This document shows, piece after piece, positions 35,999 to 46,854 of a stretch of DNA of 64,000 bases. The translations under genes were made by a program, and so were the position numbers. Origin of the DNA: Amycolatopsis thermophila. GTDB taxonomy: Bacteria > Actinomycetota > Actinomycetes > Mycobacteriales > Pseudonocardiaceae. The stretch is from contig NZ_JAUSUT010000001.1 in assembly GCF_030814215.1 (NCBI RefSeq), positions 930,001-994,000 on the forward strand, in the 5' to 3' direction. The notes below the pieces were generated by a model. It did not search any database. It saw only the letters and a list, made by a program, of their open reading frames with translations, and had not been told where the DNA came from. Every line of letters begins with the position of its first letter. Within the stretch, counting starts at the first letter, position 1.

Positions 35999-37078
35999 TC
36001 ACTGCCCCGCGGAGGCCAGGCGCTCTTCGCGGTCGGCGGTGGCCAGGGCGTCCAGCACGGCGTCGAGGTCGCCGTCGAGGACCTGGTCCAGGTTGTACGC
36101 CTTGTAGTTCACGCGGTGGTCGGAAATGCGGTTCTCCGGGAAGTTGTAGGTGCGCACCCGCTCCGAGCGGTCCACCGTCCGGACCTGCGACTTCCGCGCG
36201 TCCGCCGCCTTGGCGGCGGCCTCCTCCTCGGCCAGGGCCTGCAACCGGGCCTGCAGCACCTGGATCGCGCGGGCGCGGTTCTGGATCTGCGACTTCTCGT
36301 TCTGGCACGACACGACGATCCCGGTCGGCAGGTGCGTCACGCGCACCGCCGAGTCCGTCGTGTTGACGCTCTGCCCACCCGGACCGGACGAACGGAACAC
36401 GTCGATGCGCAGGTCGTTCGGGTCGATCTCGACCTCGACCTCTTCCGGCTCCGGGTAGATCAGGACACCCGCGGCGGAGGTGTGGATCCGGCCCTGCGAC
36501 TCGGTCGCCGGCACGCGCTGCACCCGGTGCACGCCGCCCTCGAACTTCAGCCGCGCCCACACGCCGTCGGCGGGTGAAGTCGCGGTTCCCTTGCTCTTGA
36601 CCGCGACCGTGACGTCCTTGTAGCCGCCCAGGTCGGAGTGCACCGCGTCGAGCACCTCGGCCTTCCACCCGTGCCGCTCGGCGTAGCGCAGGTACATGCG
36701 CAGCAGGTCGCCGGCGAACAGCGCCGACTCCTCGCCGCCCTCGCCGGACTTGATCTCCATCAGGACGTCCGAGCCGTCGTAGGGGTCGCGCGGCAGCAGC
36801 AGCTCTGTCAGCCGGGACTCCAGCTGCGGGATGCGCTCGGCGATCTCCTCGGCCTCCGCGGCGAACGCCGCGTCCTCGTCGGCCAGCTCGCGGGCCGTCC
36901 CCAGGTCGTCGCGCGCCTGGTCGAGCTCGTTGATCACCTTGACGATCGGGCTCAGCTCGGCGTAGCGGCGCCCGAGCTTGCGCGCGCGGGACTGGTCGGC
37001 GTGCACGGCCGGGTCCGCCAGCTGCTTCTCCAGCTCGGTGTACTCGTCGAGCAGCCCGTGCAGCGAAGACGAATCCAC
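35999..37078 (-). CDS. prfA: Peptide chain release factor 1
   Basis: This 359-residue RF1 reads UAA and UAG. It has the stop-codon recognition region and the universally conserved GGQ motif in [17 protein letters not shown], whose Gln is the target of PrmC. The GTG at 37078 has GAGGAAGGAAC upstream and gives the normal N terminus; the longer frame starts in the terminator region. It follows rpmE on the same strand but a strong terminator lies between, so it needs its own promoter or readthrough. Confidence 0.96.
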   Translation of the reverse strand: MDSSSLHGLLDEYTELEKQLADPAVHADQSRARKLGRRYAELSPIVKVINELDQARDDLGTARELADEDAAFAAEAEEIAERIPQLESRLTELLLPRDPYDGSDVLMEIKSGEGGEESALFAGDLLRMYLRYAERHGWKAEVLDAVHSDLGGYKDVTVAVKSKGTATSPADGVWARLKFEGGVHRVQRVPATESQGRIHTSAAGVLIYPEPEEVEVEIDPNDLRIDVFRSSGPGGQSVNTTDSAVRVTHLPTGIVVSCQNEKSQIQNRARAIQVLQARLQALAEEEAAAKAADARKSQVRTVDRSERVRTYNFPENRISDHRVNYKAYNLDQVLDGDLDAVLDALATADREERLASAGQ

Positions 37079-37115
37079 GACCGTTCCTTCCTCTCGTTCC
37101 TCCGGACACAAAAGC

Positions 37116-37149
37116 GGCGCCCACCCCCGGGAACTCGGGGATGGGCGCC
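37116..37149 (-). terminator. Intrinsic terminator between rpmE and prfA
   Basis: GGCGCCCA at the left end pairs with TGGGCGCC at the right end, with CCCCGAG-type pairing inside; on the minus strand the stem is followed by GCTTTTG. It starts 11 nt after the rpmE stop. Confidence 0.8.
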
Positions 37150-37159
37150 GGCGGTGAAG

Positions 37160-37387
37160 CTACTTGGCGTCGGCCTTCTTGGCCCGCTTGCCGTAGCGCG
37201 CCTCGAAGCGCGCCACCCGGCCACCGGTGTCCATGATCTTCTGCTTGCCGGTGTAGAAGGGGTGGCAGTTCGAGCAGATTTCGACCGTGATCGCACCGCT
37301 GGTCTTGGTGCTGCGGGTCGTGAAGGTGTTGCCGCAACCACAGGTGACCGTGGTAGGCACGTACTCGGGGTGGATACCGCTCTTCAT
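37160..37387 (-). CDS. rpmE: Ribosomal protein bL31, zinc-binding form
   Basis: This 75-residue ribosomal protein is of the C+ type: it keeps the zinc ligands CGCGN and [10 protein letters not shown], so it is the zinc-replete paralog rather than the zinc-independent ykuE-like form. The ATG at 37387 starts MKSGIHPEY; a short upstream extension is spurious. The 5' region carries a small hairpin (CCCCG/CGGGG at 37415-37428), but no clear autoregulatory element was recognised. Confidence 0.96.
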   Translation of the reverse strand: MKSGIHPEYVPTTVTCGCGNTFTTRSTKTSGAITVEICSNCHPFYTGKQKIMDTGGRVARFEARYGKRAKKADAK

Positions 37388-37513
37388 GGAGTCCTCTCTC
37401 AATGGCCGCCGGGTCCCCGCGAGCGGGGTGAACCGGTGCCGGACGTTAGCGGATTGATTCTGCCAGACGCGCTGACGTGCAGGTCAACGCCCCCTGCCCG
37501 GCGCATATTCCGG

Positions 37514-37546
37514 GTACGGGACCTGTACGGGTTTTGTACGGGCGCG
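37514..37546 (+). promoter_or_regulatory. Three 11-nt direct repeats, GTACGGG-N4
   Basis: GTACGGG occurs at 37514, 37525 and 37536, always followed by four variable bases, so the copies are one helical turn apart. This is the geometry of OmpR/PhoB-family response-regulator sites such as PHO boxes. It lies 50-80 bp before the start of the secreted protein gene. Confidence 0.65.
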
Positions 37547-37594
37547 CGCGAGGCTCGAGCCCGAGACCCGGACCCGCCGGGTGAGGAGGAGCCG

Positions 37595-38089
37595 ATGTCC
37601 CGCAGCATCACATCCGTCACCGTCGCCGCCCTCGCGGCCGCCGCGCTCACGGTGGTCCCGCTCACCAGCCAGGCCGCGACGCTCGCCGACACCCCGAGCA
37701 GCGACGTTTCCATCCTCGCCGCCGGTGACGGCACCCCGTCCGGCGCGGTCGCGTGGTTCCAGGCCCGCATCGGCAGCACCGCCTACCAGGGCTACTGCGA
37801 GAAGGCCGTGGAGAACGCCTACGGCACCACCGGCGTGTGGGCTTCGGCCAACGCGCACTGGAACGGGGCCGGCCCCAAACACGCCGGTGACCGGAACCCG
37901 CCGCTGGGCGCCTTCGTGTACTGGAACATCGCCTCGCCGTACGGGCACGTCGGCATCTCCGACGGCGCGGGCGGCTTCTACGCGACCAGCGTGGGCGGCA
38001 AGATCGGCCACGTGACCAAGGCGATGGGCGGGTACGGCTACTACGGCAACTACCGCGGCTGGACCTCGGCCGCCGTGCCCCGGCAGTAG
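37595..38089 (+). CDS. Secreted CHAP/NlpC-like protein
   Basis: This is a 164-residue exported protein with a Sec signal peptide (VTVAALAAAALTVVPLTSQA, cleavage near residue 28). The mature domain has a Cys in QGYCEKAVENAYG and a His in PYGHVGISDG, the order expected for a CHAP or NlpC/P60 papain-like amidase acting on peptidoglycan. It is shorter than most such enzymes and has no anchoring domain. The ATG at 37595 follows GAGGAG. It sits between rho and rpmE, which are adjacent in related genomes, and has three direct repeats upstream. Confidence 0.75.
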   Translation: MSRSITSVTVAALAAAALTVVPLTSQAATLADTPSSDVSILAAGDGTPSGAVAWFQARIGSTAYQGYCEKAVENAYGTTGVWASANAHWNGAGPKHAGDRNPPLGAFVYWNIASPYGHVGISDGAGGFYATSVGGKIGHVTKAMGGYGYYGNYRGWTSAAVPRQ

Positions 38090-38100
38090 GGACAACGAAA

Positions 38101-38131
38101 ACGGCCACCCTCCCGGGGGAGGGTGGCCGTT
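38101..38131. terminator. Bidirectional terminator between secreted-protein gene and rho
   Basis: A 14-bp stem ACGGCCACCCTCCC / GGGAGGGTGGCCGT with a short loop is flanked by AAA on the left and TTT on the right, serving both convergent genes. Confidence 0.88.
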
Positions 38132-38147
38132 TCGCTTGCCACGAACG

Positions 38148-40082
38148 TCAGTCGTCGTCGGACGCCAGCGCCGTCTTGGAGACCTGCATCAGGAACTCGA
38201 TGTTGGTCTTGGTCTTGCGCAGGCGGGACAGCAGCAGGTCGATGGCCTGCTGCGAGTCCAGCGCGTGCAGGACCCGGTGCAGCTTGTGCGTGACCGCCAG
38301 CTCGTCCGGCGAGAGCAGCAGCTCCTCCTTGCGGGTACCGGACGGGTTGACGTCCACCGCGGGGAAGACGCGCCGCTCGGCGATCTTGCGGTCGAGCTTG
38401 AGCTCCGCGTTGCCGGTGCCCTTGAACTCCTCGAAGATCACCGTGTCACCGGTCGACCCGGTCTCGACCATCGCCGTGGCGAAGATCGTCAGCGACCCGC
38501 CGTTCTCGATGTTGCGCGCCGCGCCCAGGAAGCGCTTCGGCGGGAACAGCGCGGTCGAGTCGACACCACCGGACAGGATCCGGCCGGACGCCGGGGCCGC
38601 CAGGTTGTAGGCGCGGCCGAGGCGGGTGATCGAGTCGAGCAGGACCACCACGTCCATGCCCATCTCGACCAGGCGCTTGGCCCGCTCGATGGACAGCTCG
38701 GCGACCGAGGTGTGGTCTGACGGCGGGCGGTCGAAGGTCGAGGCGATGACCTCACCCTTCACCGACCGCTGCATGTCGGTGACCTCTTCCGGACGCTCGT
38801 CGACGAGGACGACCATCAGGTGGCACTCGGGGTTGTTCGTGGTGATCGCGTTCGCGATGTCCTGCATGATCGTGGTCTTACCGGCCTTCGGCGGCGACAC
38901 GATCAGGGCGCGCTGCCCCTTGCCGACCGGCATGACCAGGTCGATCACGCGGGTGGTCAGCTTGTGCGGTTCGGTCTCCAGGCGGAGCCGCTCGTTGGGG
39001 TAGAGCGGGGTCAGCTTGGTGAACTCGGGACGGCGCTTGGCCTCGTCCGGGTCCAGGCCGTTGACGGTGTCGACGCGCACCAGCGGGTTGAACTTCTGGC
39101 GCTGCTGCTCGCCTTCGCGCGGCTGCTTGACCACACCGGTGATCGCGTCACCGCGGCGCAGGCCGTGCTTGCGCACCAGCGACAGCGACACGTACACGTC
39201 GTTGGGCCCGGGCAGGTAACCCGAGGTGCGCACGAACGCGTAGTTGTCCAGGACGTCGAGGATGCCGGCGACCGGCAGCAGGACGTCGTCCTCGCGGATC
39301 TCGGTGTCCGTGCCGCCCTCACCGCGGTTGCCGCGGCGGCGGCGGTCCCGGAACCGGCGGCCGCGACGGCCGCCCTCGTCGTCGTCCGCGCCACCGGAGT
39401 TCTGGCCGCCACCGGAGTTCTGCTTGGGCTGGCCGCCACCGGCGTTGTTGTCGCGCTGGTTGTTCTGCTTGCGCTGGTCGCCACCGCCCTGCTGGGACTG
39501 GTCGCCACCGCGCTGCTCGCGCTGCTGCTCGCCCCGCTGCTGGTCGTTGCCGCCACGCGCGTCCGGGCTGCCGGCGGCGCGGTTGGCGCCGCGGCGACGG
39601 CGCGCGCCGCCCTCGCGCCGCGGGGTGTCCTCACCCTGCTGCTGGGGCGCCTCGGCACCGTTCACGGGCTTGTCGGCCTGCGCGGGCTTGTCCGCCTGCG
39701 CCGGCTTCCCGGCCTTGTCCGCCCGGGCGGGCTTGTCGGCCGGGGCCTCGGCCTGCGGGGCCTTCTCGGCCGGCTTGGTCTGCACCGGAGCCTCCACCTT
39801 CGCGGCGATGCCGTCGAGGGGCAGGGTCTCGTCGGCCGCGGCGCGCTTGCGCGGGGCCTTGCCCTGGCGCTCGCGGATCGCGGCGATCAGGTCGCCCTTG
39901 CGCATCCCCTTGGTGTCGCCGATGCCCAGCTGGGCGGCGAGTTCCCGCAGGTCGGCGATCACCATGCCGGACAGGCCACCACTGCGGCGCTTCGGCGCGG
40001 CCGTACCGTTCTGCTCCCCTGGCTCAGCGGCCGACGCGGTCGGTGTCGCCACGTCACCGCTCAAAAGATCGGTGTTGCTCAC
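38148..40082 (-). CDS. rho: Transcription termination factor Rho
   Basis: This 644-residue hexameric RNA-dependent helicase has Rho-N at residues 30-75 (LRELAAQLGIGDTKGMRKGD). This is followed by a 170-residue low-complexity insertion rich in Lys/Ala/Gln/Gly/Arg (repeats of QADKPA; runs of RRRR), then the RNA-binding cold-shock fold, the P-loop PPKAGKTT and the C-terminal ATPase. Such disordered insertions are typical of high-GC actinobacterial Rho and raise RNA affinity. The GTG at 40082 follows GGAAGGAC. A 390-bp leader precedes it. Confidence 0.96.
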   Translation of the reverse strand: MSNTDLLSGDVATPTASAAEPGEQNGTAAPKRRSGGLSGMVIADLRELAAQLGIGDTKGMRKGDLIAAIRERQGKAPRKRAAADETLPLDGIAAKVEAPVQTKPAEKAPQAEAPADKPARADKAGKPAQADKPAQADKPVNGAEAPQQQGEDTPRREGGARRRRGANRAAGSPDARGGNDQQRGEQQREQRGGDQSQQGGGDQRKQNNQRDNNAGGGQPKQNSGGGQNSGGADDDEGGRRGRRFRDRRRRGNRGEGGTDTEIREDDVLLPVAGILDVLDNYAFVRTSGYLPGPNDVYVSLSLVRKHGLRRGDAITGVVKQPREGEQQRQKFNPLVRVDTVNGLDPDEAKRRPEFTKLTPLYPNERLRLETEPHKLTTRVIDLVMPVGKGQRALIVSPPKAGKTTIMQDIANAITTNNPECHLMVVLVDERPEEVTDMQRSVKGEVIASTFDRPPSDHTSVAELSIERAKRLVEMGMDVVVLLDSITRLGRAYNLAAPASGRILSGGVDSTALFPPKRFLGAARNIENGGSLTIFATAMVETGSTGDTVIFEEFKGTGNAELKLDRKIAERRVFPAVDVNPSGTRKEELLLSPDELAVTHKLHRVLHALDSQQAIDLLLSRLRKTKTNIEFLMQVSKTALASDDD

Positions 40083-40472
40083 ACATGTCCTTCCTGACCG
40101 ATCCACGCCTCCAGGTGGATCAGCGGACTACCGCCCGCGTCCGATCGCGGAACGGTCTGCTCCTGCCCGGTGTGGTTCCCCGGCCGGGACACGCAGGTCA
40201 CAGCGGCCGAGCCGCCACACGGGGTTCTCGCGTGTTCCAGGTGGAACGCGCCGGATTCGTGTCACCGTGGCTACCGGAAACCCGCCTAGGTCAATCCCTG
40301 CACCAGCTATGCGGAATTATCGACTCAACAAGAGAATGCGATCCGGGAAGGATCCCCCGGGACCGACACCGGGTGCGATTGCGCGCGGTGATCGAACGCC
40401 CCCGAGGGTAGACCGACCGGGGACGAGGTGCAACAACCACCCCCCGGCGTGCCGCGAATCTCCGCACGGAAT
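40083..40472 (-). promoter_or_regulatory. 390-bp untranslated region upstream of rho
   Basis: No coding frame is supported in the gap between thrB and rho. It contains a 14-bp dyad GTTCCAGGTGGAAC (40234-40247). On the minus strand TTGACC (complement at about 40290) could be part of a rho promoter, but no convincing -10 was found. A long leader would fit Rho autoregulation, which is known in other bacteria. Confidence 0.4.
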
Positions 40473-41354
40473 CTACCGGCTCGTGACCTGAACCCCGGTC
40501 TGGTCGACCGGCAGCTCGATGACTTCAAATCCTGCAACGTCGACCGCGGGTGGGATTATTCCGTCGATCGTCAGGGCCAGCACGGTCGGCCCGGCGCCGG
40601 ACACGGTCGCCGCGACGCCCGCCTCGCGCAGGTCATGCACCAGGCGGCCGGTCTCCGGGTAGGCGGGGGCGCGGTAGTGCTGGTGCAGGCGGTCCTCGGT
40701 GGCCGGCAGCAGCAGCGACGGGTCGCTGGTCACGGCGTGCACCGCGAGCGCCGCGCGGCCCGCGGCGAACGCGGCGTCGGCGTGCGGGACCTCGGCGGGC
40801 AGCAGACCCCGCGTCGCCTCGGTCGACGACTTCACCGACGGGACCGCCACGACCGGCCGGATCGACGGGTGCGGCGTCAGCCGTTCCGCGTGGAAGACGC
40901 CGTTGTCGCACCAGGCCAGAACGAAACCACCCAGCAGGCTGGCGGCCGCGTTGTCCGCGTGGCCCTCGAACTCCGCGGCCAGCTGCACCGCGTCGCCGTC
41001 GAGCGGCCTGCCCGCGAGCGCGTACCCGGCGGCGATCCCGGACACCACCGCCGCGGCGGACGAGCCGAGCCCGCGCGCGTGCGGGATCTTGTTGAAACAC
41101 CGCAGATGCAGCCCCGGCGGCGTCACGCCGAGGTGACCGCACGCACGCCGCAGCGCACGCACCACCAGGTGCGTCTCGTCGGTCGGCACGTCCTCGACCC
41201 CGCCCGCGCCGGCGTCGAACACCTCGACCTTGAGGCCGGCGTCGGTGACCTGCACCTCGACGACGTCGTGCAGCGCGAGCGCCAGCCCGAGGGCGTCGAA
41301 GCCCGGGCCGAGGTTCGCGCTCGACGCCGGAACGGTCACCTTCAGAGCGGTCAC
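40473..41354 (-). CDS. thrB: Homoserine kinase
   Basis: This 293-residue GHMP-family kinase phosphorylates homoserine for threonine synthesis. The ATP-binding motif is [17 protein letters not shown]; the N-terminal [12 protein letters not shown] and C-terminal [12 protein letters not shown] are both diagnostic. The GTG start overlaps the thrC stop (GTGA), continuing a chain of four overlapping genes lysA-hom-thrC-thrB. Confidence 0.97.
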   Translation of the reverse strand: MTALKVTVPASSANLGPGFDALGLALALHDVVEVQVTDAGLKVEVFDAGAGGVEDVPTDETHLVVRALRRACGHLGVTPPGLHLRCFNKIPHARGLGSSAAAVVSGIAAGYALAGRPLDGDAVQLAAEFEGHADNAAASLLGGFVLAWCDNGVFHAERLTPHPSIRPVVAVPSVKSSTEATRGLLPAEVPHADAAFAAGRAALAVHAVTSDPSLLLPATEDRLHQHYRAPAYPETGRLVHDLREAGVAATVSGAGPTVLALTIDGIIPPAVDVAGFEVIELPVDQTGVQVTSR

Positions 41355-42415
41355 GTGAGCTCCAGCGCGGTGGCGACCGCACGCGAGTCGACGGCCAGCG
41401 GCTCGACCTCGACGTTGCCCTCCAGCGCGGTCGCCGGGTCCTTGAGGCCGTGACCGGTGACGGTGCAGACCACCGTCGAGCCCTTCGGGATGCGGCCGTC
41501 CGCCGCGGTGGCGAGCAGGCCCGCCACGCTGGTCGCCGACGCCGGCTCCACGAACACGCCCTCCTTGCCGGCCAGCAGGCGGTACGCGGCGAGGATCTTC
41601 TCGTCCGTCACCGCCTCGAACAGGCCGCCGGAGGCGTTCTTCGCCTTGACCGCGCCCTCCCAGGAGGCCGGGCTGCCGACGCGGATCGCGGTGGCGATCG
41701 TCTCCGGCTCGGCCACCGGCTCGCCCTTGACTAGCGGCGCGGCGCCGGCGGCCTGGAAGCCGAACATGCGCGGTGTGGACTTCACCACACCGTCGGCGGC
41801 GTACTCGGAGTAGCCCGCCCAGTAGGCGGTGATGTTGCCCGCGTTGCCGACCGGGAGGCAGTGGATGTCCGGCGCCTGGCCGAGGACGTCGCAGATCTCC
41901 CACGCCGCGGTCTTCTGGCCGATCAGGCGCACCGGGTTGACCGAGTTGACCAGCGTGACCGGGTGGTCGATCGCGGTCTTGCGGGCCAGCTCGAGGCAGT
42001 CGTCGAAGTTGCCGTCGATCTGCAGGATGCGCGCGCCGTGCAGGATCGCCTGGGCCAGCTTGCCCATCGCGATCTTGCCCTGCGGGATGAGGACGGCGCA
42101 GGTCAGGCCCGCGCGGGCGGCGTAGGCCGCGGCCGAGGCGGAGGTGTTGCCGGTGGAGGCGCAGATGACCGCCTGCAGGCCGCTGGCCTTGGCGTGCGTG
42201 ATGGCGACCGTCATGCCGCGGTCCTTGAACGACCCGGTCGGGTTGGCGCCCTCGACCTTGAGGTAGACGGTCGAGCCGGTGAGCTCGGACAGGTGCGGCG
42301 CGGGCATGAGCGGTGTGTTGCCCTCGCCGAGGGTGATGACCTCCGCCCCGGCCGGAACCGGCACCCGGTCGGCGTACGCCTCGATGATCCCGGGCCAGCC
42401 GGCCTTCGCTGTCAT
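41351..42415 (-). CDS. thrC: Threonine synthase
   Basis: This 354-residue PLP enzyme converts O-phosphohomoserine to threonine. The cofactor Lys64 lies in GSFKDRG, with the phosphate-binding GNAGN later ([11 protein letters not shown]). Length matches the short actinobacterial form. The ATG overlaps the hom stop (ATGA) and the stop overlaps thrB. Confidence 0.97.
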   Translation of the reverse strand: MTAKAGWPGIIEAYADRVPVPAGAEVITLGEGNTPLMPAPHLSELTGSTVYLKVEGANPTGSFKDRGMTVAITHAKASGLQAVICASTGNTSASAAAYAARAGLTCAVLIPQGKIAMGKLAQAILHGARILQIDGNFDDCLELARKTAIDHPVTLVNSVNPVRLIGQKTAAWEICDVLGQAPDIHCLPVGNAGNITAYWAGYSEYAADGVVKSTPRMFGFQAAGAAPLVKGEPVAEPETIATAIRVGSPASWEGAVKAKNASGGLFEAVTDEKILAAYRLLAGKEGVFVEPASATSVAGLLATAADGRIPKGSTVVCTVTGHGLKDPATALEGNVEVEPLAVDSRAVATALELT

Positions 42416-43728
42416 GTGTCCTCGCCTTCCACCCGCATCACGCTGACGACCTCGTTGACGACGTCCATTTTCCCGATCGCCTCGACGGTCGCCTCGAGCG
42501 CCGCGTCCGGTGCGAGGTGCGTCACGATGACCAGGCTCGCCGTGTCGTGCCGGTCACGCTGCCGCACGGCCGCGATGCTCACCTCGTGAGCGGCGAACAC
42601 CTGCGCCACCTGGGCGAGCACACCGGGCTTGTCGGCCACGTCGAGGCTGACGTGGTAGCGCGTGGGCGTCTGGCCCATCGGGCGCACCGGCAGCGCGGCG
42701 TGCGCCGACTCGCGCGGCCCGCGCCCGCCGACGACCCGGTTGCGGGCCACCGCGACGAGGTCGCCGAGCACCGCGCTGGCCGTCGGCGCGCCACCGGCGC
42801 CCTGGCCGTAGAACATCAGGTTCCCCGCCGCGTCGGCCTCGACGAACACGGCGTTGAACGCGCCGCCGACGTTCGCCAGCGGGTGGCTGCGCGGGATCAT
42901 CACCGGGTGCACGCGCGCCGAGACCGACTCGGTGCCGTCCTCGCCGGTGACGCGCTCGCAGATCGACAGCAGCTTCACCGTCCGGCCCAGCGCCTTCGCC
43001 GCCGCGATGTCCGAAGCGGACACGTTCGAGATGCCCTCGCGGTGCACGTCGGAGGCGGTGACGCGGGTGTGGAAGGCGAGCGAGGCGAGGATGGCCGCCT
43101 TGGACGCCGCGTCGTAGCCGTCCACGTCCGCCGTCGGGTCCGCCTCGGCGTAGCCGAGACGGACGGCCTCGTCGAGGGTTTCCGCGTACCCGGCGCCCGT
43201 GGAGTCCATCGCGGACAGGATGAAGTTGGTGGTGCCGTTGACGATGCCCATCACCTTGGTGATGCGGTCACCGGCCAGCGACTCGCGCAGCGGGCGCAGC
43301 AGCGGGATCGCACCGGCCACGGCGGCCTCGAAGTAGAGGTCCGCGCCGGCCGCGTCGGCCGCCTCGAACAGCTCCGCGGAGTACTCGGCCAGCAGCGCCT
43401 TGTTGGCCGTGACGACCGACTTCCCCTTGCGCAGCGCGGTGAGCAGCCACTCGCGCACCGGGTCGACGCCGCCGATCAGCTCGACCACGACGTCCACATC
43501 GGACTCCACGAGCGCGGCGGCGTCGTTGGTCAGCAGGTGCTGCGGCAGCTCGGGGTGCTTGTCCGGGCGGCGCACCGCGATGCCGGCCAGCTCCACCGGG
43601 GCGCCCGCGCGGGCGGCGAGCTCGCCGGCCTGCTCGGTGAGCAGCCGCGCGACCTCGGCGCCCACCGTGCCGCAGCCCAGCAGCGCCACGCGCACCGTCT
43701 TGCCGTCTACAGTGGACATTGCAGTCAC
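42412..43728 (-). CDS. hom: Homoserine dehydrogenase with ACT domain
   Basis: This 438-residue enzyme reduces aspartate semialdehyde to homoserine. It has the Rossmann motif [15 protein letters not shown], the catalytic region [10 protein letters not shown], and a C-terminal ACT domain (from about residue 355: [13 protein letters not shown]), which suggests feedback inhibition by threonine. The GTG at 43728 is chosen because GGAGGTGTC sits just before it and it overlaps the lysA stop; an ATG at 43719 would be 18 nt from that site. Confidence 0.96.
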   Translation of the reverse strand: MTAMSTVDGKTVRVALLGCGTVGAEVARLLTEQAGELAARAGAPVELAGIAVRRPDKHPELPQHLLTNDAAALVESDVDVVVELIGGVDPVREWLLTALRKGKSVVTANKALLAEYSAELFEAADAAGADLYFEAAVAGAIPLLRPLRESLAGDRITKVMGIVNGTTNFILSAMDSTGAGYAETLDEAVRLGYAEADPTADVDGYDAASKAAILASLAFHTRVTASDVHREGISNVSASDIAAAKALGRTVKLLSICERVTGEDGTESVSARVHPVMIPRSHPLANVGGAFNAVFVEADAAGNLMFYGQGAGGAPTASAVLGDLVAVARNRVVGGRGPRESAHAALPVRPMGQTPTRYHVSLDVADKPGVLAQVAQVFAAHEVSIAAVRQRDRHDTASLVIVTHLAPDAALEATVEAIGKMDVVNEVVSVMRVEGEDT

Positions 43729-45161
43729 GACACCTCCAGCTGCAGCATGTCGTCGATCGTCTCGCGGCGCAGCAGCAGCCGGGCGCTGCCGTTGCGCACC
43801 GCGACGACCGCCGGCCGCGGCTGCCGGTTGTAGTTGCTGGCCATGGAGTAGCAGTAGGCGCCCGTCGCCGCGACGGCGAGCAGGTCGCCCGGCGCGAGGG
43901 TGTCGGGCAGCCAGCAGTCGCGCACGACGATGTCGCCGGACTCGCAGTGCTTGCCCACGACGCGGCTCAGCGCCGCGCCGACCTGCTCGCTCGTCCCGTC
44001 GTCGCTCGCGCGCGACACCAGGCGGACGTCGTACACGGCGTCGTAGAGCGGCGTGCGGATGTTGTCGCTCATCCCGCCGTCGACGCTGACGTAGCGCCGG
44101 GATTCGTCGTCCCCCAGCGAAACGTCCTTGATGGTGCCCACCTCGTACAGCGTGACGGTGCCCGGGCCGGCGATCGCGCGGCCCGGCTCGCCCGCGATGC
44201 GCGGCACCGGCAGGCCGGCGAACTCGCACTCCTTGCGCACGATGTCGCGGATCTGCGTGATCATCTGCGCCGGCGGCGGCGGGTTGTCCTTGTCGGTGTA
44301 GGCGATGCCGAAGCCACCGCCGAGGTCGACCAGCGAGAGCTGCTCGAGCAGCTGCTCGCCGTGCTCCTTGGCCAGCTCGGCCATCAGCCCGACCACGCGG
44401 CGGGCGGCGACCTCGAAGCCGTCGGCGTCGAAGATCTGCGAGCCGATGTGACTGTGCAGCCCGACCAGGCGCAGCGACGGCGCGTTGAGCACCCGGCGCA
44501 CCGCCTCGGCGGCGTCACCGGCGGCGAGCGAGAACCCGAACTTCTGGTCCTCGTGGGCGGTCGCGATGAACTCGTGGGTGTGCGCCTCGACCCCGACCGT
44601 GACCCGGACCAGCACCTTCTGCTCGACGTCCAGGCGCGCGGCCACGTCGGCGAGCCGGGCGATCTCGTAGTAGGAGTCGAGCACGACCGTGCCGACCCCG
44701 GCGCCCACGGCGGTCTCCAGCTCGGCGACCGACTTGTTGTTGCCGTGGAAGGTGATCCGCTCGGGCGGGAAGCCGGCGCGCAGCGCGACCGCGAGTTCGC
44801 CGCCGCTGGCGACGTCCAGGCTCAGGCCCTGCGCGGCGACCCAGCGGGCCACCTCGGTGCACAGGAACGCCTTGGCCGCGTAGTGCACCAGCGACGGGTC
44901 GTCGAACGCCTCGGCGTACTCGGCGCAGCGGGACTTGAAGTCGGCCTCGTCCACGACGAACAACGGGGTGCCGTAGGTCTCGGCCAGCTGCCGCACGTCG
45001 ACGCCGGCGATCCGCACGACCCCGTCCGGGGCGCGATAGGTGTTGCGGGGCCACACCTTCGGGTAGAGCCGGTCGAGTTCTTCGGAACTGGACGGGGGGA
45101 AACCGGAGGTGTCGGCGTGCGGGTAGACCTCCGCGTGCCGAGGGCCGGCGGGGTGAGCCAT
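43725..45161 (-). CDS. lysA: Diaminopimelate decarboxylase
   Basis: This 478-residue PLP enzyme catalyses the last step of lysine synthesis. The PLP Lys is in VHYAAKAFL, with the HSHIGSQI and GGGFGIAY motifs and the late [11 protein letters not shown] that supplies the partner active-site Cys. A 20-residue N-terminal extension is normal in this group. It begins 6 nt after argS and overlaps hom. Confidence 0.97.
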   Translation of the reverse strand: MAHPAGPRHAEVYPHADTSGFPPSSSEELDRLYPKVWPRNTYRAPDGVVRIAGVDVRQLAETYGTPLFVVDEADFKSRCAEYAEAFDDPSLVHYAAKAFLCTEVARWVAAQGLSLDVASGGELAVALRAGFPPERITFHGNNKSVAELETAVGAGVGTVVLDSYYEIARLADVAARLDVEQKVLVRVTVGVEAHTHEFIATAHEDQKFGFSLAAGDAAEAVRRVLNAPSLRLVGLHSHIGSQIFDADGFEVAARRVVGLMAELAKEHGEQLLEQLSLVDLGGGFGIAYTDKDNPPPPAQMITQIRDIVRKECEFAGLPVPRIAGEPGRAIAGPGTVTLYEVGTIKDVSLGDDESRRYVSVDGGMSDNIRTPLYDAVYDVRLVSRASDDGTSEQVGAALSRVVGKHCESGDIVVRDCWLPDTLAPGDLLAVAATGAYCYSMASNYNRQPRPAVVAVRNGSARLLLRRETIDDMLQLEVS

Positions 45162-45167
45162 CAGAAA

Positions 45168-46823
45168 TTACATCCGTTCCGGAGCGGAGACACCGAGCAG
45201 GGCGAGACCGTTGGCGAACACCTGGCGCGCCGCCTCGCACAGGGCGAGACGGGCGAAGGTGAGCGGCGTGGCCTCCTCGTCGCCCTTGGGGAGGACCTGC
45301 GCGACGGCGTAGAACTTGTGGAACGCGCCGGCCAGGCTCTCCAGGTAGCGCGCCACGCGGTGCGGTTCCCGCAGCTCGGCGGCGCGCTGCACGATCGTGG
45401 GGAACTCCCCGATCGTGCGGATCAGGTCACCCTCGCGGTCGAGGGTGAGCAGCCCGAAGTCGGCGTCGTTGTCGAACTTCAGTCCGAGTTCTGCCGCGTT
45501 GCGCTGCAGCGAGGCGAGCCGGGCGTGCGCGTACTGCACGTAGTACACCGGGTTCTCGTCGCTGCTCTTGCGCAGCAGGTCCAGGTCGATGTCGATGCTC
45601 GAGTCCACCGAGTACCGGGTCAGCTCGTAGCGCGCGGCGTCCACACCGACCGCCTCGACGAGGTCCTCCATCGTGATGACGTTGCCTGCGCGCTTGCTCA
45701 TCCGGACCGGCTTGCCCTCGCTCACCAGGTTGACCAGCTGGCCGATGAGCACCTCGACCACCGCCGGGTCGTGGCCCATCGCGGACGCGGCGGCCTTGAG
45801 CCGGGCGATGTAGCCGTGGTGGTCGGCGCCCAGCATGTAGATGCACAGGTCGAAGCCGCGGCCGATCTTGTCCTGCAGGTAGGCGATGTCACCGGCGATG
45901 TAGGCGGGCGCGCCGTCGCTCTTGATGACCACGCGGTCCTTGTCGTCGCCGAACTCGGTGGAGCGCAGCCACCAGGCGCCGTCGGCGTGGTAGAGGCTGC
46001 CGTTGTCCTTGAGGCTCTGGACGGCCTTCTCCACCGCCCCGCTGGCGTGCAGCGAGTCCTCGTGGAAGTAGACGTCGAAGTCCGTGCCGAACTCGTGCAG
46101 GCTCTTCTTGATCTCGCCGAACATCAGCTCGACGCCGACGCGGCGGAACGTCTCGTGCCGCTCCTGCTCCGGCAGGGACAGCGCGCTGGGCTCCTGGCGC
46201 AGCACCTCCGCGGCGATGTCGGTGATGTAGGCGCCGGCATAGCCGTCCTCGGGCGCGGGCTCGCCCTTCGCGGCGGCGATCAGGGACCGGACGAACCGGT
46301 CGATCTGCGCGCCCGCGTCGTTGAAGTAGTACTCGCGGGTGACGTCGGCGCCCTGTGCGGCGAGGACGCGGCCGAGCGCGTCGCCGACCGCCGCCCAGCG
46401 CGTGCCGCCCAGGTGGACGGGGCCGGTCGGGTTGGCGGACACGAACTCGAGGTTGATCTTGCGGCCCTTGAGCGCCTCACCGCGGCCGTAGCCGTCACCG
46501 AGGGACAGCACCTGGCGGATCTGCTCGCCCTGCGCGTCGGCGGCCAGCCGGAGGTTCACGAAACCGGGGCCGGCGATCTCGGCGGAGTCGATGCCGTCGG
46601 CGGCCGCGAGCGCGTCGGCCAGCTCCTGGGCGAACTCGCGCGGGGCCAGGCCGGCCTTCTTCGCCACCTGCAACGCGACGTTGGTGGCGTAGTCTCCGTG
46701 TTCCGGGTTGCGCGGGCGCTCGACGGTGACCGTGGCGGGCAGCACGGCGGTGTCGGCGCCGCGGGCGGAAAGCACTCGCGCGGCGGACGTACGGACCAGG
46801 TCAGCTAGGGCCTCGGGAGTCAC
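45168..46823 (-). CDS. argS: Arginyl-tRNA synthetase
   Basis: This 551-residue class I synthetase has the HIGH-like motif in [12 protein letters not shown] and a degenerate KMSKS loop RMSKRAGN. The N-terminal ARG-S additional domain and C-terminal DALR anticodon-binding domain ([19 protein letters not shown]) are visible. The GTG at 46823 has no clear ribosome site, so a leaderless transcript is possible. It leads argS-lysA-hom-thrC-thrB. A tRNA-Arg(CCG) gene lies 2.7 kb away but is not linked in transcription. Confidence 0.97.
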   Translation of the reverse strand: MTPEALADLVRTSAARVLSARGADTAVLPATVTVERPRNPEHGDYATNVALQVAKKAGLAPREFAQELADALAAADGIDSAEIAGPGFVNLRLAADAQGEQIRQVLSLGDGYGRGEALKGRKINLEFVSANPTGPVHLGGTRWAAVGDALGRVLAAQGADVTREYYFNDAGAQIDRFVRSLIAAAKGEPAPEDGYAGAYITDIAAEVLRQEPSALSLPEQERHETFRRVGVELMFGEIKKSLHEFGTDFDVYFHEDSLHASGAVEKAVQSLKDNGSLYHADGAWWLRSTEFGDDKDRVVIKSDGAPAYIAGDIAYLQDKIGRGFDLCIYMLGADHHGYIARLKAAASAMGHDPAVVEVLIGQLVNLVSEGKPVRMSKRAGNVITMEDLVEAVGVDAARYELTRYSVDSSIDIDLDLLRKSSDENPVYYVQYAHARLASLQRNAAELGLKFDNDADFGLLTLDREGDLIRTIGEFPTIVQRAAELREPHRVARYLESLAGAFHKFYAVAQVLPKGDEEATPLTFARLALCEAARQVFANGLALLGVSAPERM

Positions 46824-46854
46824 CAGCCGAGTGTAAGGGCCGCGACCACGGGCG

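Noticed and set aside
40083..43728. Threonine attenuator or riboswitch for hom-thrC-thrB or rho
   Set aside because: The genes overlap each other, and no leader peptide rich in Thr/Ile or known riboswitch consensus was found.
43719..46808. Very long open frame (over 1000 codons) opposite argS, lysA and hom
   Set aside because: It mirrors three well-identified genes, is low in hydrophobic order and full of Arg/His/Asp/Gly repeats; it is a codon-bias shadow of GC-rich genes.
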